NCBI RefSeq assembly: GCF_963082655.1
Contig: NC_081553.1
Span: 211,454,117 to 211,518,116, forward strand
From: Stomoxys calcitrans
Taxonomy: Eukaryota > Arthropoda > Insecta > Diptera > Muscidae
Direction of reading: 5' to 3'
Length of the DNA: 64,000 nucleotides
Each line of letters starts with the position of its first letter. The first letter of the stretch is position 1. The position numbers were made by a program, and so were the translations under genes. The notes below the pieces were generated by a model. The model was not told where the DNA came from, searched no databases, and worked only from the letters and a program-made list of their open reading frames with translations. Below are positions 11,601 through 20,659 of the stretch, piece after piece.

Positions 11601-12660
11601 CCACACTGTGGCGTGCCTTGTGCCCCTTTGTCCCTTATATTTATGTTCAGAAGCACACAATTTATCCACCTGTTTCTTAGCATATGGTTGATCCAGCCTC
11701 TAAGGACCGGTACTGGTCTAAGAATTGGATCAGTGTGTAGGTCCGCACATTCTTAATTCCTTCGGCATCAAAGGATTCTTCTATTTTATGCACAGCCTAG
11801 TGCAGGGCAGTCTCCACCAACCTTCCCTTGACATAGGCATGCTATTTGTAATTGAGCAGTTTGCTGGTTGTCCTACTCTTTATCATGATGTCCACAATAC
11901 GTTCCATGGTTTTGAGTAGAAAGGACGTAAGACTTTTGGGTCTGTAGGAATTTGCTGTCGCATAACTTGCCTTGCTGGACTAAGGTATAAATACCACCCT
12001 TGCCTACTTCCAGGCTTTCGGAGTATATGCAAATCCCAGGCAAGCTGTGAAAATATTGGCCAGGTTGTGCGCTAGATGGCTATCTTCCTCTTTCTGTAGT
12101 AACGCCATCAGGTCCGGGTGACTTAAATGGTTTGAAGCTCCTCAAGGATTCCTTCACCATAAATTACGTAATTATAAACCTTAGATCAACATCATTATTC
12201 CAAGATTCCGGTGTCTCCGTGAGTCCCGTCATATCCTGTGGAAAATAAGTTTTAATCAAAAGACTCAACATGTCCTCTGTTGTCTCTGCTCTCACTCCCG
12301 TGTCGTCTACCCAAGTTTCAGTTTGGATATGGGTTTTTGAGAGAATCTTTTTCATCTTGGGGGCGTCATTAACGCTATCGACCTGTTCGCAGAAAAGCTT
12401 CCAGGAGGTACATTTTGCCGCTCTGGTTATCTTATTGTATTCCTTGAGACGTATGTAATACACATCCAATAAACTTTCACTTTTTTGCGGAACGTGCTCT
12501 TTCTTTCTCTCTAATTATTTTATGGTAAATGATTGACTGGTCACAAATTTTTGATCTTTTAATTTCTTTTTTCAGACCAGTAAAAAATAATAATCGTGAT
12601 CAATGGTTTTCAACTATACCAGCAGCCAGTTCATCCTCAGAGGAAGATATCAATGAATGA
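2198..12660 (+). CDS. DGCR2-like: DGCR2/IDD-like integral membrane protein, 3' part of gene (join of four exons)
   Basis: The model joins 2198-2612, 2684-4892, 7484-9291 and 12576-12660. Entering in phase 1, the phases close exactly on the TGA at 12658-12660 (about 1,500 residues in this window). Domain order is a ten-cysteine VWFC module, one transmembrane helix, a basic stop-transfer stretch (RFRRKK), then a juxtamembrane block GSIGYIAGNMGYMEG followed by HYPLWKPP and PPPYDEAV. This block and the VWFC module are what I recognise from DGCR2/IDD. The rest is a huge Ser/Gln/Asn/His-rich cytoplasmic tail, much longer than I expect for the vertebrate protein. The family's N-terminal part (LDL-A and C-type lectin modules) must lie upstream of the window or be missing. 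An in-frame TGA at 2470-2472 interrupts the frame. The junction into 7484 is the weakest. By family the protein is a putative adhesion receptor at the cell surface; its function here is inferred. Confidence 0.8.
2470..2484 (+). promoter_or_regulatory. Candidate stop-codon readthrough site (UGA CUA with downstream stem-loop)
   Basis: The codon is TGA followed directly by CTA, the best-known efficient readthrough context in animals. Bases 2472-2476 (actaa) can pair perfectly with 2480-2484 (ttagt) around a 3-nt loop. A competing stem pairs 2483-2487 (gtggc) with 2494-2498 (gccac). Termination would release a soluble VWFC ectodomain; readthrough would give the membrane form. A simple nonsense change of a Trp codon or a sequence error would look the same. 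Confidence 0.55.
2684..4892 (+). CDS. DGCR2-like: Large cytoplasmic-tail exon of the DGCR2-like gene
   Basis: The acceptor is tctaacttttag and the donor aag|gtatgt at 4893, which ends in phase 0 at ...AYLNSK. The exon starts with YIAGNMGYMEG and then HYPLWKPP...PPPYDEAV, a proline/tyrosine motif typical of the family and of the PPxY class bound by WW domains. The remaining roughly 650 residues are compositionally biased: Gln/His runs encoded by CAG/CAA/CAT, Ser runs, and a His-rich patch around 4640-4700. There are short ordinary islands such as RRLHRPSEPPLQQYVVDVEV and KRYHRTMPRYYAVADP. The frame stays open for 2.2 kb despite the repeats, which supports real coding use. Reading past the donor gives only VCMMMSP and a stop at 4916. 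Confidence 0.85.
4893..7483 (+). other. Intron of the DGCR2-like gene, about 2.6 kb, with repeat debris
   Basis: It is bounded by a good donor at 4893 and a weak acceptor at 7483. A second, much better acceptor (tttaattttacag) ends at 7026 and opens only an 8-codon frame (NITSLRRQ, stop 7051). Inside are a piece at 5515-5570 that recurs at 26.3, 27.5 and 47.7 kb, and a LINE reverse-transcriptase fragment at 6345-6465. The part from 7060 to 7470 is CT-rich and then A/AC-rich and resembles UTR more than transposon. Confidence 0.5.
6345..6465 (+). pseudogene. LINE reverse-transcriptase fragment
   Basis: The forward frame reads ELPLTPEAKHLDVIMDQKLN followed by WRRNVNEKVKK. This matches the post-catalytic reverse-transcriptase block (KYLGV.LD.KLNW) of RNase H-bearing non-LTR elements. 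A related sequence lies on the other strand at 11308-11532. Both sides have stops and frameshifts; it is a relic inside the intron. Confidence 0.6.
7484..9291 (+). CDS. DGCR2-like: Second large low-complexity tail exon of the DGCR2-like gene
   Basis: The open frame runs from an ATG at 7475 to the donor aatgc|gtaagt at 9292 (phase 2). Poly-Ser, poly-Asn, poly-Gln and Gly tracts dominate. The final 80 residues are ordinary and acidic: CLNPKEHFLPNDTSLDDDYL, then SECENCKIAQSSKYYLNAEA and KSLEECKEEPDTGYYRISHT. That end is likely the conserved functional part. The start is unsure. Joining from 4892 in phase 0 needs the acceptor gatgttgaag|gtc at 7484, which has no pyrimidine tract. Alternatively the exon is the first coding exon of a separate transcript starting at ATG 7475, because the frame is closed by a TAA at 7451. 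Confidence 0.75.
9340..9790 (+). repeat. Muscoid dispersed repeat, 'atatcaggtt...accgatt' family
   Basis: It begins with agcgtgctaagtttggcagg and tatataccctccacc, then two degenerate ~170-bp units containing 'gccaaatcagataagatgtg' and 'gggagctatatcaggttttg'. The same unit forms the long arrays at 61.0-63.5 kb. No coding capacity was seen. Confidence 0.7.
9810..9940 (+). mobile_element. LINE C-terminal fragment, + orientation
   Basis: The + strand from cacggcaaacagacaccgac to agcacggaatttctgac is the same coding end that lies on the - strand at 10080-10190. The two 3' ends face each other with about 130 bp of 3'-UTR-like sequence between. Stops interrupt the frame. Confidence 0.6.
10072..12470 (-). 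mobile_element. Degenerate RNase H-bearing non-LTR retrotransposon (ORF2 relic)
   Basis: Read on the - strand, the pieces appear in ORF2 order. Around 12469-12164 is pre-RT sequence. At 11532-11308 is the palm region (TDDVIIFLRDKDPNQLCRRI, with KVKYLGVILDRKLNWKCHIP), where the catalytic Y-A-D-D is damaged to T-D-D. At 11197-10997 is the thumb (VQRTCCLGIGGEMRTT). At 10900-10634 is an RNase H-like part (YSNGSKLEDRLDLGVYIENP). At 10254-10072 is the C-terminal zinc-binding end (CIQCGADDETMEHFLCHCPA). Frameshifts separate every block, so it is dead. The RNase H domain points to the I/LOA/R1 side of LINEs; the exact clade is not resolved. Confidence 0.8.
12576..12660 (+). CDS. DGCR2-like: Last coding exon of the DGCR2-like gene
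   Basis: It follows the acceptor ttcttttttcag and completes the split Ala codon (GC|A). It then reads PVKNNNRDQWFSTIPAASSS followed by SEEDINE and stop TGA. The phase match and a plausible acidic C-terminus support it. A-rich sequence typical of a fly 3'UTR follows. Confidence 0.8.
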
Positions 12661-13520
12661 GATTTAACACATTTTCTTTAGTATTTAATCAGATCTTTAG
12701 AAGGGAAATAAGCCAACAAGGAATCAACAACCACAATAGGCAATAAAACAACAAAAACAAAAGCAAACGGAGAAAATCTTTTCCCCCCCCCCAAAAAAAA
12801 AAACTAAAGCCACATACCAAAGTTCTATACAAAACAAAAATAGATGTTGTTAATTTAAAAAAAAAAAAACAAAAAGATGATCTTATTTGCATAACACAAC
12901 AACAACAACTAAGTATAATTAAATTTAATTCCAAACATTAAAAAAATAGTGAAGCAAATAGAGAAAGTATATGAATTTTAAATATTTCATAGAAAAAGAA
13001 AAGACATAAACAAAACAAACACTCAGAATCTCTCACACACACATACACATATAACAGACAAAACAAACCAAAAGTAAAGTTTAAAAACAAAATGACCGCC
13101 ATTATAATTATGATAATTAATAATTTAAGAATACAAACCAAAAAGAAGGAAAGGAAAAACAAAGAAGAAAATTTAATTGTTACAATATACATAATATACA
13201 ACAACAACTTCAGCAACAGATGTTCTCAAAAGTTTAAACGTACATGTATAAACAAACAAAATACAGCAATTCAAGACACACACAAACAAACACAAAAGGA
13301 AACGAGCGGAAACGATCGGTTACGATAGACAAAACGGTAGTAGAAAAAGAACAAAAAAAAACTAACCAAACACAAATCACATTCAGCATAAATTAAAAAA
13401 GTGTTAATTTAAATGTACAAATTATAACTGTATATTGCAAAATAAAAACAAAAAGACATTCTCTTCAAAAAGACACATAGAAACACACTCACACAGGTAC
13501 TATATATGCTGTGTTTTATT
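12661..13520 (+). other. Probable 3'UTR of the DGCR2-like gene
   Basis: A/AC-rich, with many poly-A runs and CA dinucleotides and no open frame worth calling. AATAAA signals occur (for example around 13440). Similar-looking blocks at 15.9-16.9, 20.7-21.5 and 28.7-30.0 kb may be further pieces of the same very long UTR, split by insertions. This is inferred from composition only. Confidence 0.45.
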
Positions 13521-13529
13521 TTAGTACCG

Positions 13530-13660
13530 TACAGCATAGACAATAACACCGGTTTTCAGAAAACTAAATGTCGATTTAAAATAGGTTTATTTGAGATATT
13601 TTCTTTATAGAACTGTCAAATAATCCTATGTTAAGGCTTCATTAAGTTTTGTGAATAACG
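13530..13660. mobile_element. Small inverted-repeat element, partial copy
   Basis: The stretch 'ctttatagaactgtcaaa' ... 'taaggcttcattaagttttg' recurs at 17190-17250. The rightmost end (cattaagttttgtgaata) is the inverse of the left end of the 17-kb copy (tattcacaaaacttaa). It is a MITE-like element without coding capacity. Confidence 0.6.
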
Positions 13661-13974
13661 CCGTTAATGAATATTGGATGTCTCCAAGAGACTCTTTAAG
13701 TGCAAACATAATAAATAAATGAAGAAAATTAAGAGAAAAAAATAACTTTGTATGAACAAAGAATGTAATTTAGCTTTTTTGCAATCGATTGTGGACATTT
13801 TTGTTGCTTTTAAACTTCATCATTTAAATCATCTTTTAACTTTTTTGTTGCCATCCTTTTATAAATTTACTTGTTTTTCCTACAGTTTTTATGTTCTCCA
13901 AATTGCTTTTTTTCCTCTCTAAGGTGACTCTTAGGAATGAAACCAAAGAAAACGTCAGATTTCTAAGCGTAGTT

Positions 13975-14270
13975 CGCACACAGAAAAAAAATCGCAACAA
14001 AAATTTCAATTCAAAATAAAATCGTTTACAATTAAAAAAATAATTGATTCAATCATTTTTTAATTGAATATAAATTTATTTCAATTACAGTCGTGATCTA
14101 AATTTTGCCATTTCAATCAAAAAAAAAAAAAATGATTTAGTTAACCTTTTAATTGAAACTGAAAATTTTCAAATCAAATTCAAAATTATGTAATTTTTAA
14201 GTAAAAGTTTAAATGATTCAATCTTTTTTTAATCGTATCTAAAAAATGTTCCAATATGGTGCTTAAGTAA
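13975..14270. repeat. AT-rich repeat with TTGAAT/ATTCAA motifs
   Basis: It starts with cacagaaaaaaaatcgc and consists of repeated 'aattgattcaatc', 'tttaattgaa' and 'tttcaattaca' motifs in both orientations. It is likely a non-coding transposon relic; no gene was seen. Confidence 0.35.
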
Positions 14271-14364
14271 ATTCAACTAAAGGCTATTATGTCCGATTTC
14301 CTACAATATCAACGTAAGGAGATTTCAAAGACCCACACGTCAAACATTTCGACAAATCTATAGA

Positions 14365-14480
14365 AATACCATGGCAGCCGGTTCTACGTGCCGGATTAAC
14401 CTAATGGAGTCCTTCATACGCCAAGGACTACCGCCTCAGTGCACAATACACTGCTACGACAACAACAACAAATCTGTAGG
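14365..14480 (-). mobile_element. Short dispersed segment ending in (CAA)n
   Basis: The segment from ccatggcagccggttctacg to gctacgacaacaacaacaaa is the inverse of sequences at 21745-21862 and 54515-54640. All three share the ggcagccggt...tacgt core and the (CAA)n/(TTG)n end, so they are copies of one short dispersed piece. Confidence 0.55.
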
Positions 14481-14494
14481 GCACCCAATGGCAA

Positions 14495-14765
14495 AACAAT
14501 TAAAGGTGGTCTCATTTATACAACAACCACAAATCATATGGTGCAATCCACCATCTAGCCATTAAGGTGATCGACGTTTTGCCAACACACAAATAAATTT
14601 GTGTGCTTGTGTGCATATGTGTGCGTACATGAGCAGGTAATATGCGAGAAAGAAGACGACAACAAAGAGAATGCAAACAAAAATGTGGCATCGTAATATC
14701 GTCCGGCCGGCTGTTAACAGCTGTTCGCGTGAGACCACTTTTTTAAAACCGCCTTGAGGGTACCC
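14495..14765. mobile_element. Inverted-repeat element 'GGTGGTCTCA', copy 1
   Basis: It starts ttaaaggtggtctcattt and ends gtgagaccacttttttaa, an imperfect terminal inverted repeat. Internal sequence includes 'gatcgacgttttgccaacac' and 'acatgagcaggtaatatgcg'. Copies are at 19386-19640 (inverted) and 27745-28000. Each is about 250 bp and non-coding. Confidence 0.65.
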
Positions 14766-14940
14766 CTACCCGACCCGGGTGCTCACGGACCTTTGCCCAA
14801 ACAACACACCTCAAGTTTTGTTCAATTTTGTAAAAAAAATTAACTGCCAATAGTATGGATAAGAAAAATATCAATCGATATTCAGACAAAAAAAATTAAA
14901 TATCGATAATGCCATCGATATTTTGCCGACTCTACCTACT

Positions 14941-15352
14941 AGAGCTGGCAAACTATCGATATTCGCAACAATCGATATTTCTCATAATAAATATCGATAG
15001 TATCGATACTATCGTTTATTTCCCATCACCTATATTTCAAACGAAAATAAGAAGTAAAAATCAAATGATCAATTTATAAAAAAGCAATATCAATGCACAG
15101 ACTGAATAAAACCAAATTTAACAGTCAGTTGGATGTCATGGGAGAAATCGTTGTACAAAATTTAAGCCTAATCGAATGTAGATAGCGCCCTCTAAAGGCG
15201 CAATGTGTCTTATATGATACATTCAGTGTCGGGTCGGTTATTTTTGTTCAATTTTGCAAAAAAAATAACTGCCGATAGTATCGATAGGAAAAATATCAAG
15301 CAATATTCAAAAAATAAAATATCGATAGCACCATCGATATTTTGCCAGCTCT
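14941..15352. mobile_element. hAT-like MITE with perfect 12-bp terminal inverted repeats
   Basis: It begins AGAGCTGGCAAA and ends TTTGCCAGCTCT. An 8-bp direct repeat TCTACCTA lies at 14931-14938 and again at 15353-15360 (the left copy is offset two bases from the repeat end). An 8-bp target duplication and a TAGAG-TGG-CAAA type end are hAT hallmarks. The interior has no open frame. The ends carry dense ATCGAT motifs. A degenerate relative abuts it on the left (14800-14935), and others are at 18370-18900 and 51594-51952. Confidence 0.7.
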
Positions 15353-16985
15353 TCTACCTACAGACTCTTAATAAACCAGATAAGCCATTGTTCTCAATGA
15401 AACAACGATTAGAAATCTGACGTTTTCTTTTGTTTCATTGGGGGATCATAAAAAATAAGTGAAGTTAAAAAATGTTTTGTAAAACTAAAGTTAAAACTAA
15501 GTTAAAATATTTTTCTTCGTTTATTTCTAATCTTTGTTCTTGGTGCCTCATTAAAAGAGTCGATTGTCTGTGCCACGAACGTTATTTGTCAAAAAGTTAT
15601 CGAAATCGCAATATTTCAGTAGCTGGGCAGGTTACTTGACCTTCTTTAGTGAACACTGTTCTTTGAACTTTAGTGGACACTGTGCCAACGGCGCTTTTTC
15701 GTTGTCTGTTTTTATTTCGGGCAAGCATAAGAAAAACAACAGTCAAAATAAAATGTATAATTGGATAAAGTTAGAAGCATTTCCTTGAAATATCCTGCCG
15801 CATAAAATGTAGTGGTTAAATGGCACAATTTTTAGCTTTGGTCACGTTTGTAGCCAATTTGATTATTTGCTTTGCAAATTTTAACCTTTGTCCAAATTAA
15901 AGGACCGAAATTGTAAATATATTATTATTATTGTTTTATTTTTTTAAATAAATATTTCAAAGTCCTATTTTTATCAATTTTTTTTTAATGGAAGAAAATT
16001 TATTGTCCGCTATACTGCGGACAAAAATTCGCACATTTCTTTTCGAATTTTCGATTAAAATCATTCGATAACGGATGCCATCATCCAAAAGTCGATTGCG
16101 GGAATTAGGCCCTAGGGATATTCATGATTTATCGGTTATCGCATGATATCGATATATTTCCAGTACTACTTTGCACTGCAATTCTATCAAGAACTTCTGA
16201 TTTGCACTGGATAGGACTAAAATAAAACACGGCAATTGTGTATTTGTGAAAATCATCGTACATATTATTAATAAACAAAAAACCCCAAACATACATACAC
16301 ACACAAAAGACTAAACACATACTTAAGCATACATGAAAATTAAAATCCATAGGACTACTAAATAGAACCAAAAAAAAACTAAATAAAAAAATTTAAAATT
16401 ATTAGCTAAAGCCAAGTTAAAAGAATCTCAAAATAATATTAAAAAAAAAACAAATAATATTAAAAACGAAATGAACTTTTTGCTCATTTTCAACTGCTAT
16501 AAAGAAGAGAAAGCCAACAAACGAATGTAATAATGATTAAAAACCCACAAAAAACTGTAATAACAAAATGTGTGAGTATATTTAAAAATATTATTTTTTC
16601 CTTTTACAGTTTATTATAAAGAAAAAAACTTACTATTTTTTTCTTTTTATCAATGTATCATACTAAAGACCAAACTTCTTAGCACAAAGCAAAAGAGATA
16701 TTTATAAAAAAACAAAAACCAAAAACAAACAAGAAACCACAAAATTTACAGCATTTACAATATTTATGATAAACGAGCAACTGAACAAAATAAAACAAAA
16801 GAAACCAACATATAAATCCATTGACTCTACACTACTCCACACTAGGCATTTCAAAAATGTCTCATAATCACATATATTTTTTCCTCACTCTACATCATCA
16901 CTACAAGTAATGACTTCAAAGTGCAATCGATTGTATAGAAATACTCGTACAAATGGGTCATGATTTGGGAAAACAATTTTAAAGC
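15353..16985. other. AT-rich non-coding stretch
   Basis: No gene was recognised. The part from 15.9 to 16.9 kb is A/AC-rich with repeated 'aaaacaaa' and resembles the presumed 3'UTR sequence at 12.7-13.5 kb. A short ATCGATA motif occurs at 16147-16154. Open frames here are short and unlike known proteins. Confidence 0.3.
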
Positions 16986-16994
16986 TTAAACATA

Positions 16995-17260
16995 CACGGT
17001 ATTCACAAAACTTAAAAGCTAGACCTTTAATATTTTTTTTATCACTCTATTCATTCGCCAATTCAATGAAAACAGCTGTTTTCCCTTTATACAATCAGCT
17101 GTTTTCAATGAATTGGCGAACGAATCGAGTGGCAAAAAGAAAAAGAGTTAGTGGTTTAGGCCGTTATTGTAGATTTAAAGTAGGTTTATTTGACAGATTT
17201 CCTTTATAGAACTGCCAAACAAACCTATTTTAAGGCTTCATTAAGTTTTGTGCGGTTAAT
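16995..17260. mobile_element. Inverted-repeat element with internal palindrome
   Basis: The left end tattcacaaaacttaa matches, in inverse, the right end ttaagttttgtg near 17250. Within it, 'cgccaattcaatgaaaacag' (from about 17055) and 'ctgttttcaatgaattggcg' (from about 17099) form long hairpin arms. The right portion repeats the element at 13530-13660. Confidence 0.65.
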
Positions 17261-17593
17261 ATTTTACTTAAACCAAAAAGGGCACAGAAATAAGACCACA
17301 AGCTAAATTTTACCATATTCGGTTAAGAAATGCAGCCTGTAGGCTTTGCCGGGATTCAGGATTCTGGTACTACGTACCCTATCCCCAATCCTGCTGAATT
17401 GTCAGTTGATATTACCCCAGGGGATACCGGAACACTCATAGCCTTACTCCACATTCTCAAACACTATCTGCCCTTGGGCAGCTCTATGTTGGCTTTCGAG
17501 TAATCTCTTTCTCTTGTAGTGGTTTGTGAACTACTGTCTTATAAACGTCGATCGCGTTTCAACTCTCTTTAGACTCTAACATAATGGTTACCA

Positions 17594-17760
17594 GGGCGCC
17601 CCGTTAGTCGAGTTGGTAGCGTGCTTGGATTACCAGTGCAGCCGTCGTGGGTTCGATTCCCGCCAGAAGTCTTGGTCTGTCACTGTGGTATCACAATGGA
17701 CTTCAAATTTGTCTAAGTGAGTCTGTAAAGGACGGTTACTCTTACCTAACATGATGGTTA
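17594..17760 (+). mobile_element. tRNA-derived SINE
   Basis: The head resembles a tRNA: an A-box-like tagtcgagttgg and, 33 bp further, a B box gggttcgattcc. The acceptor stem does not close after the B-box arm, and the sequence runs on into a non-tRNA body (ggtctgtcactgtggtatca...). It is therefore a SINE rather than a tRNA gene. Confidence 0.65.
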
Positions 17761-17789
17761 CTATAAAGATATATTCATTTACAGGTAGT

Positions 17790-18010
17790 GGCAGTTGTCG
17801 AACAACAAAATATTGAGTGCACTATCTTTCAAAATCAGTGATTAGTGCAACTCTGATTTTGAGTATGTTACTAGTTTGCGCCATTTTTCGTTGTTTGTGT
17901 GTATGGTTCTTAACTATAATACACACACACACCCAACCAAAACTCGTTGACAGATAGTGCACTGCGCGACAAAAAATCGTACTCAGCTGTTTACGGTACA
18001 CTACCTGGTA
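17790..18010. mobile_element. Dispersed element with internal (CA)n microsatellite, copy 1
   Basis: The core is 'atggttcttaactataatac' followed by (AC)n, then 'ccaaaactcgttgacagata' and 'ctcagctgtttacggtacac'. Copies are at 23505-23720 (inverted) and 30100-30310. It has no coding capacity. Confidence 0.65.
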
Positions 18011-18059
18011 ATTATGACATGGATACTATATTATCCGCCATTAACCGTTTGCTTATAAT

Positions 18060-18386
18060 GGACTCCACTATATTGCAACCTATGGCGAATCTGATCATGT
18101 GAATACCACATGTTTTGCGTTCTCATCCATTATAGTACATTTTGGGAATCGTGGAGAGGTGTTGTGCCTGCGGCAATATTGGTACATATGTAGCTTCTGA
18201 GCCGCCTGTCAGAAATTGGGTCAGGTTGAAGTCTAGCCTCTCGAACTTTCGCTTTAACCACTTGTTTGTGATTGGTAATAATTTATGCGAAGAACCACCA
18301 TTTGGGTCTCCACGGTGCCCAAAGTGTCCCATCACCTTTGCTAGTCTTCCATCGTAATCTCTCACGCACAGACCGAATAAAATCAC
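18060..18386 (-). pseudogene. LINE C-terminal fragment
   Basis: The - strand reads KLLPITNKWLKRKFERLDFN and LTQFLTG, then, with a frame break, DENAKHVVFT. This is the terminal zinc-finger region of R1/Jockey-type ORF2 proteins (LTQ.LTGHG...YL...DE...H..F.C). It is broken by stops. Confidence 0.6.
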
Positions 18387-18900
18387 ATTAAATCAGTTGG
18401 AAGTCATGAGAGAAAAAATTGTAAAAAGTTTTAGCCTAACCGGACGAAAATTGCGCCCTCTATAGACGGAATATATCATGAGGGATGCATTCATTGTTGA
18501 ATAGCCTATTTTTGTTAAATTTTGCAAAATAATTTAACTTTGCCGAAGTATTGATGGGAAAGATATCAATCAATATCAAGATATCAATCGATATTCAGAC
18601 AAAAAATAAAGGTCCTTATTATGTATGTCGTATTTGAATATTCGACTACAACTCCCGAGAATTCGCGGTTTTATTTCGTCGGTTTTATGAACAATATTGA
18701 GGTGATTGCTTTCTTTACACATGAGCTACTTGCAAGCATCATATATTACAAAAACAAAGCAACTCGATTTTGCACATAATCCCAATGAAATATTAACTTT
18801 AATTTTCAGCTGTCGAAGTCGAAAATTCGACTACGACATACTTAATAAGGGTGAAAATATCGATAGTGTCATCAATGTTTTGCCAGCTGTAATTCAGACC
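18370..18900. mobile_element. Degenerate hAT-like MITE relative with a nested insertion
   Basis: It shares 'agtcatgagagaaaaaat', 'aaaattgcgccctctata', the ATCGAT-rich end and the terminal ttttgccagct with the element at 14941-15352. It is interrupted at 18614-18850 by a second element. Confidence 0.55.
18614..18850. mobile_element. Nested ~237-bp element with ~30-bp terminal inverted repeats
   Basis: The left end ccttattatgtatgtcgtat pairs with the right end, whose inverse starts ccttattaagtatgtcgtag. Homology to the hAT-like MITE resumes on both sides, so it inserted into that element. The open frame through it is unlike any known protein. Confidence 0.6.
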
Positions 18901-19385
18901 GCGGCTGATATGTGTGGTGAATGCGATAAGCACTGTTGTTGTGATGTATATTTTAGGGAATCCATGTTGATGATGTGCACCCCAACCAGCCAGGAGGAGC
19001 GCTTCGAGTGTATTTGCAATCGGGCATAGCAGAGAGATCGGCCCATATGATTCCTTTGGTACGAGAATCTACCCGACTTAAAAACGAAGAGATTTATTTT
19101 CCATATTTGGGGTATTACTAGGTGGATTTGAACAAATTGAGGATATTCGTCAGGTATTTCATGTCCACCTCACCTATATATTTGACCTAAGCAACATCTT
19201 CGGCTATGAATGGCTGTGATTTCAACTGGGAGCTGCTTTGATATCCTTAAAATGCTTTTTTGCCTTTTCTTTCATTGGGTGTTCGCCAAATTGTCTGCCT
19301 GCACACTGTTACGAATCCGTTAACTGTTGTACGTGAAACGCTATGGTAACCCTACTTATCTACCGCGACAAGGCGGATTTAAAAA

Positions 19386-19640
19386 GATTGTCGCACGCGA
19401 ACAGCTGTTAACAGCCGGCAGGGTTTGACGGTATTAAGATGTTAGATTTTTGTTTGCATTCTCTTCGTTGTTATCTTCTTTCTCGCATATTCCCTGCTCA
19501 TGTACGCACATGTAAACACACACGCACACAAATGTCTTTGTGGGTCTTGGCAAAACGTCGATCAGCTTGATGGTGGATTGTACCATGTGATTTGTGGTTG
19601 TTGTATAAATGAGACCACCTTTAATTTTTTCGCCATGGTA
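19386..19640. mobile_element. Inverted-repeat element 'GGTGGTCTCA', copy 2 (inverted)
   Basis: The inverse of 14495-14765: it ends aatgagaccacctttaattt, with cttctttctcgcatattccc and caaaacgtcgatcagcttga inside. It runs directly into a fold-back arm at 19676-19800. Confidence 0.6.
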
Positions 19641-19675
19641 CCGCTAGTTAAGTACCTAAATGAAGATCTAAACAG

Positions 19676-19800
19676 AATGAGAGCGTTGAGGAGTGTTGCG
19701 TTGAAAAATGCTACTCTGCCAACAAATGTCAAAAAATCAACTAACAAAAGTTAAACAATGTTCAACTTTTACGACTAAAAACACTACTTACCAGTGGCAG
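19676..19800. mobile_element. Fold-back element arm
   Basis: Sequence cagaatgagagcgttgagga...aaaaacactacttacc matches the inverse of the right arm at 600-720. The - strand keeps the frame VAFFNATLLNALILF, also present at 661-864 on the + strand. Confidence 0.55.
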
Positions 19801-20284
19801 CACAGAATGACGCTCGCTTTCTCGTTGTTGGGCGGTGTTGAGTCACCTGCCACTGCATGGCCTGGTGTCGCAGAATGAAAATTTCTGCCTATCCTAGTCT
19901 TCCCAATCTTGAAAAAGACAGCTTTGCTCCCGTAGTGCGCCATGTCTTTAGTCTTAGCCAAACTCGTCACGGGGACTTGATCAATGCCAACCACAGAGAG
20001 AGTTCCTTCCTCCTTCCAAGACCAGAACCTTGCAAGCCATTTCATTACAAACGTTTGACCCGGCAACATTAACGAAAACGCAAATTTCGATCCCTTTTCT
20101 TATATCGGCTCTCATTGCACCTTTAGAGGCTCAAAAGTATATGATCAACTTTTTCTATGGTTCTTGGGCCTCGAAAACCTCAACTACTGCCTCAAGGCAT
20201 TAATCCCAATTTGTGCACACACATCACCTATGCGTTTTTTGAACTAATTTTTAAAAGTAGAACATTTTTTTAATTTTTCCGCGT

Positions 20285-20560
20285 GTTTTTTTTTTGTGGG
20301 ATTGGTATGCAGAGTAGCATTTTTGCTACGTGACGCTGAAAAACAAAGTTCAACGCGCTGTTTCTGTGTCGGTCTTTGTCTATGGACACTCTTAAAGTTC
20401 TCAATGTATGTGAAATGGGCACAGTGATCCCATTTCTGAAACCAGGAGAGAATTCGAACAAGGAAAACTCGTTCAAACCCATTTCCCTTCTTTCGTCGGA
20501 GACTTGTAGCCCCACTTCTCCCGAGCTTTTGTTGGAGAACATTATACACACTTTATACTG
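20285..20560 (+). mobile_element. Fold-back arm fragment followed by Jockey-like RT fragment
   Basis: At 20300-20370 the 'tatgcagagtagcatttttg' arm sequence recurs. From 20376 the frame reads MDTLKVLNVCEMGTVIPFLK then PGENSNKENSFKPISLLSSE, the reverse-transcriptase block K.G.V.P..KPGK....SYRPISLLS. It is a short relic. Confidence 0.6.
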
Positions 20561-20659
20561 ATATCAGTTTAAGATTCGAAGCATTTGCATTTAAATCCGC
20601 CTTGGATCCGGAAGTATTAAACTGCTTGAGAATTTCGATATATAAATAGCTTCTGAACA

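Larger units (their letters stand above)
9292..12575 (+). other. Intron of the DGCR2-like gene, 3.3 kb, filled with repeats
   Basis: The donor is gtaagt at 9292; the acceptor is aatttcttttttcag at 12575. From 9340 to 9790 it carries a muscoid dispersed repeat. From about 9,800 to 12,480 it carries inactive non-LTR retrotransposon sequence, mostly in reverse orientation to the gene. Confidence 0.7.

Noticed and set aside
17598..17670. Possible functional tRNA gene
   Set aside because: A- and B-box-like motifs are present but the acceptor stem does not close and a SINE body follows.
18706..19029. 107-codon + strand frame with a Cys-rich end
   Set aside because: It spans the border of two nested transposons and has no recognisable domain or upstream gene structure.
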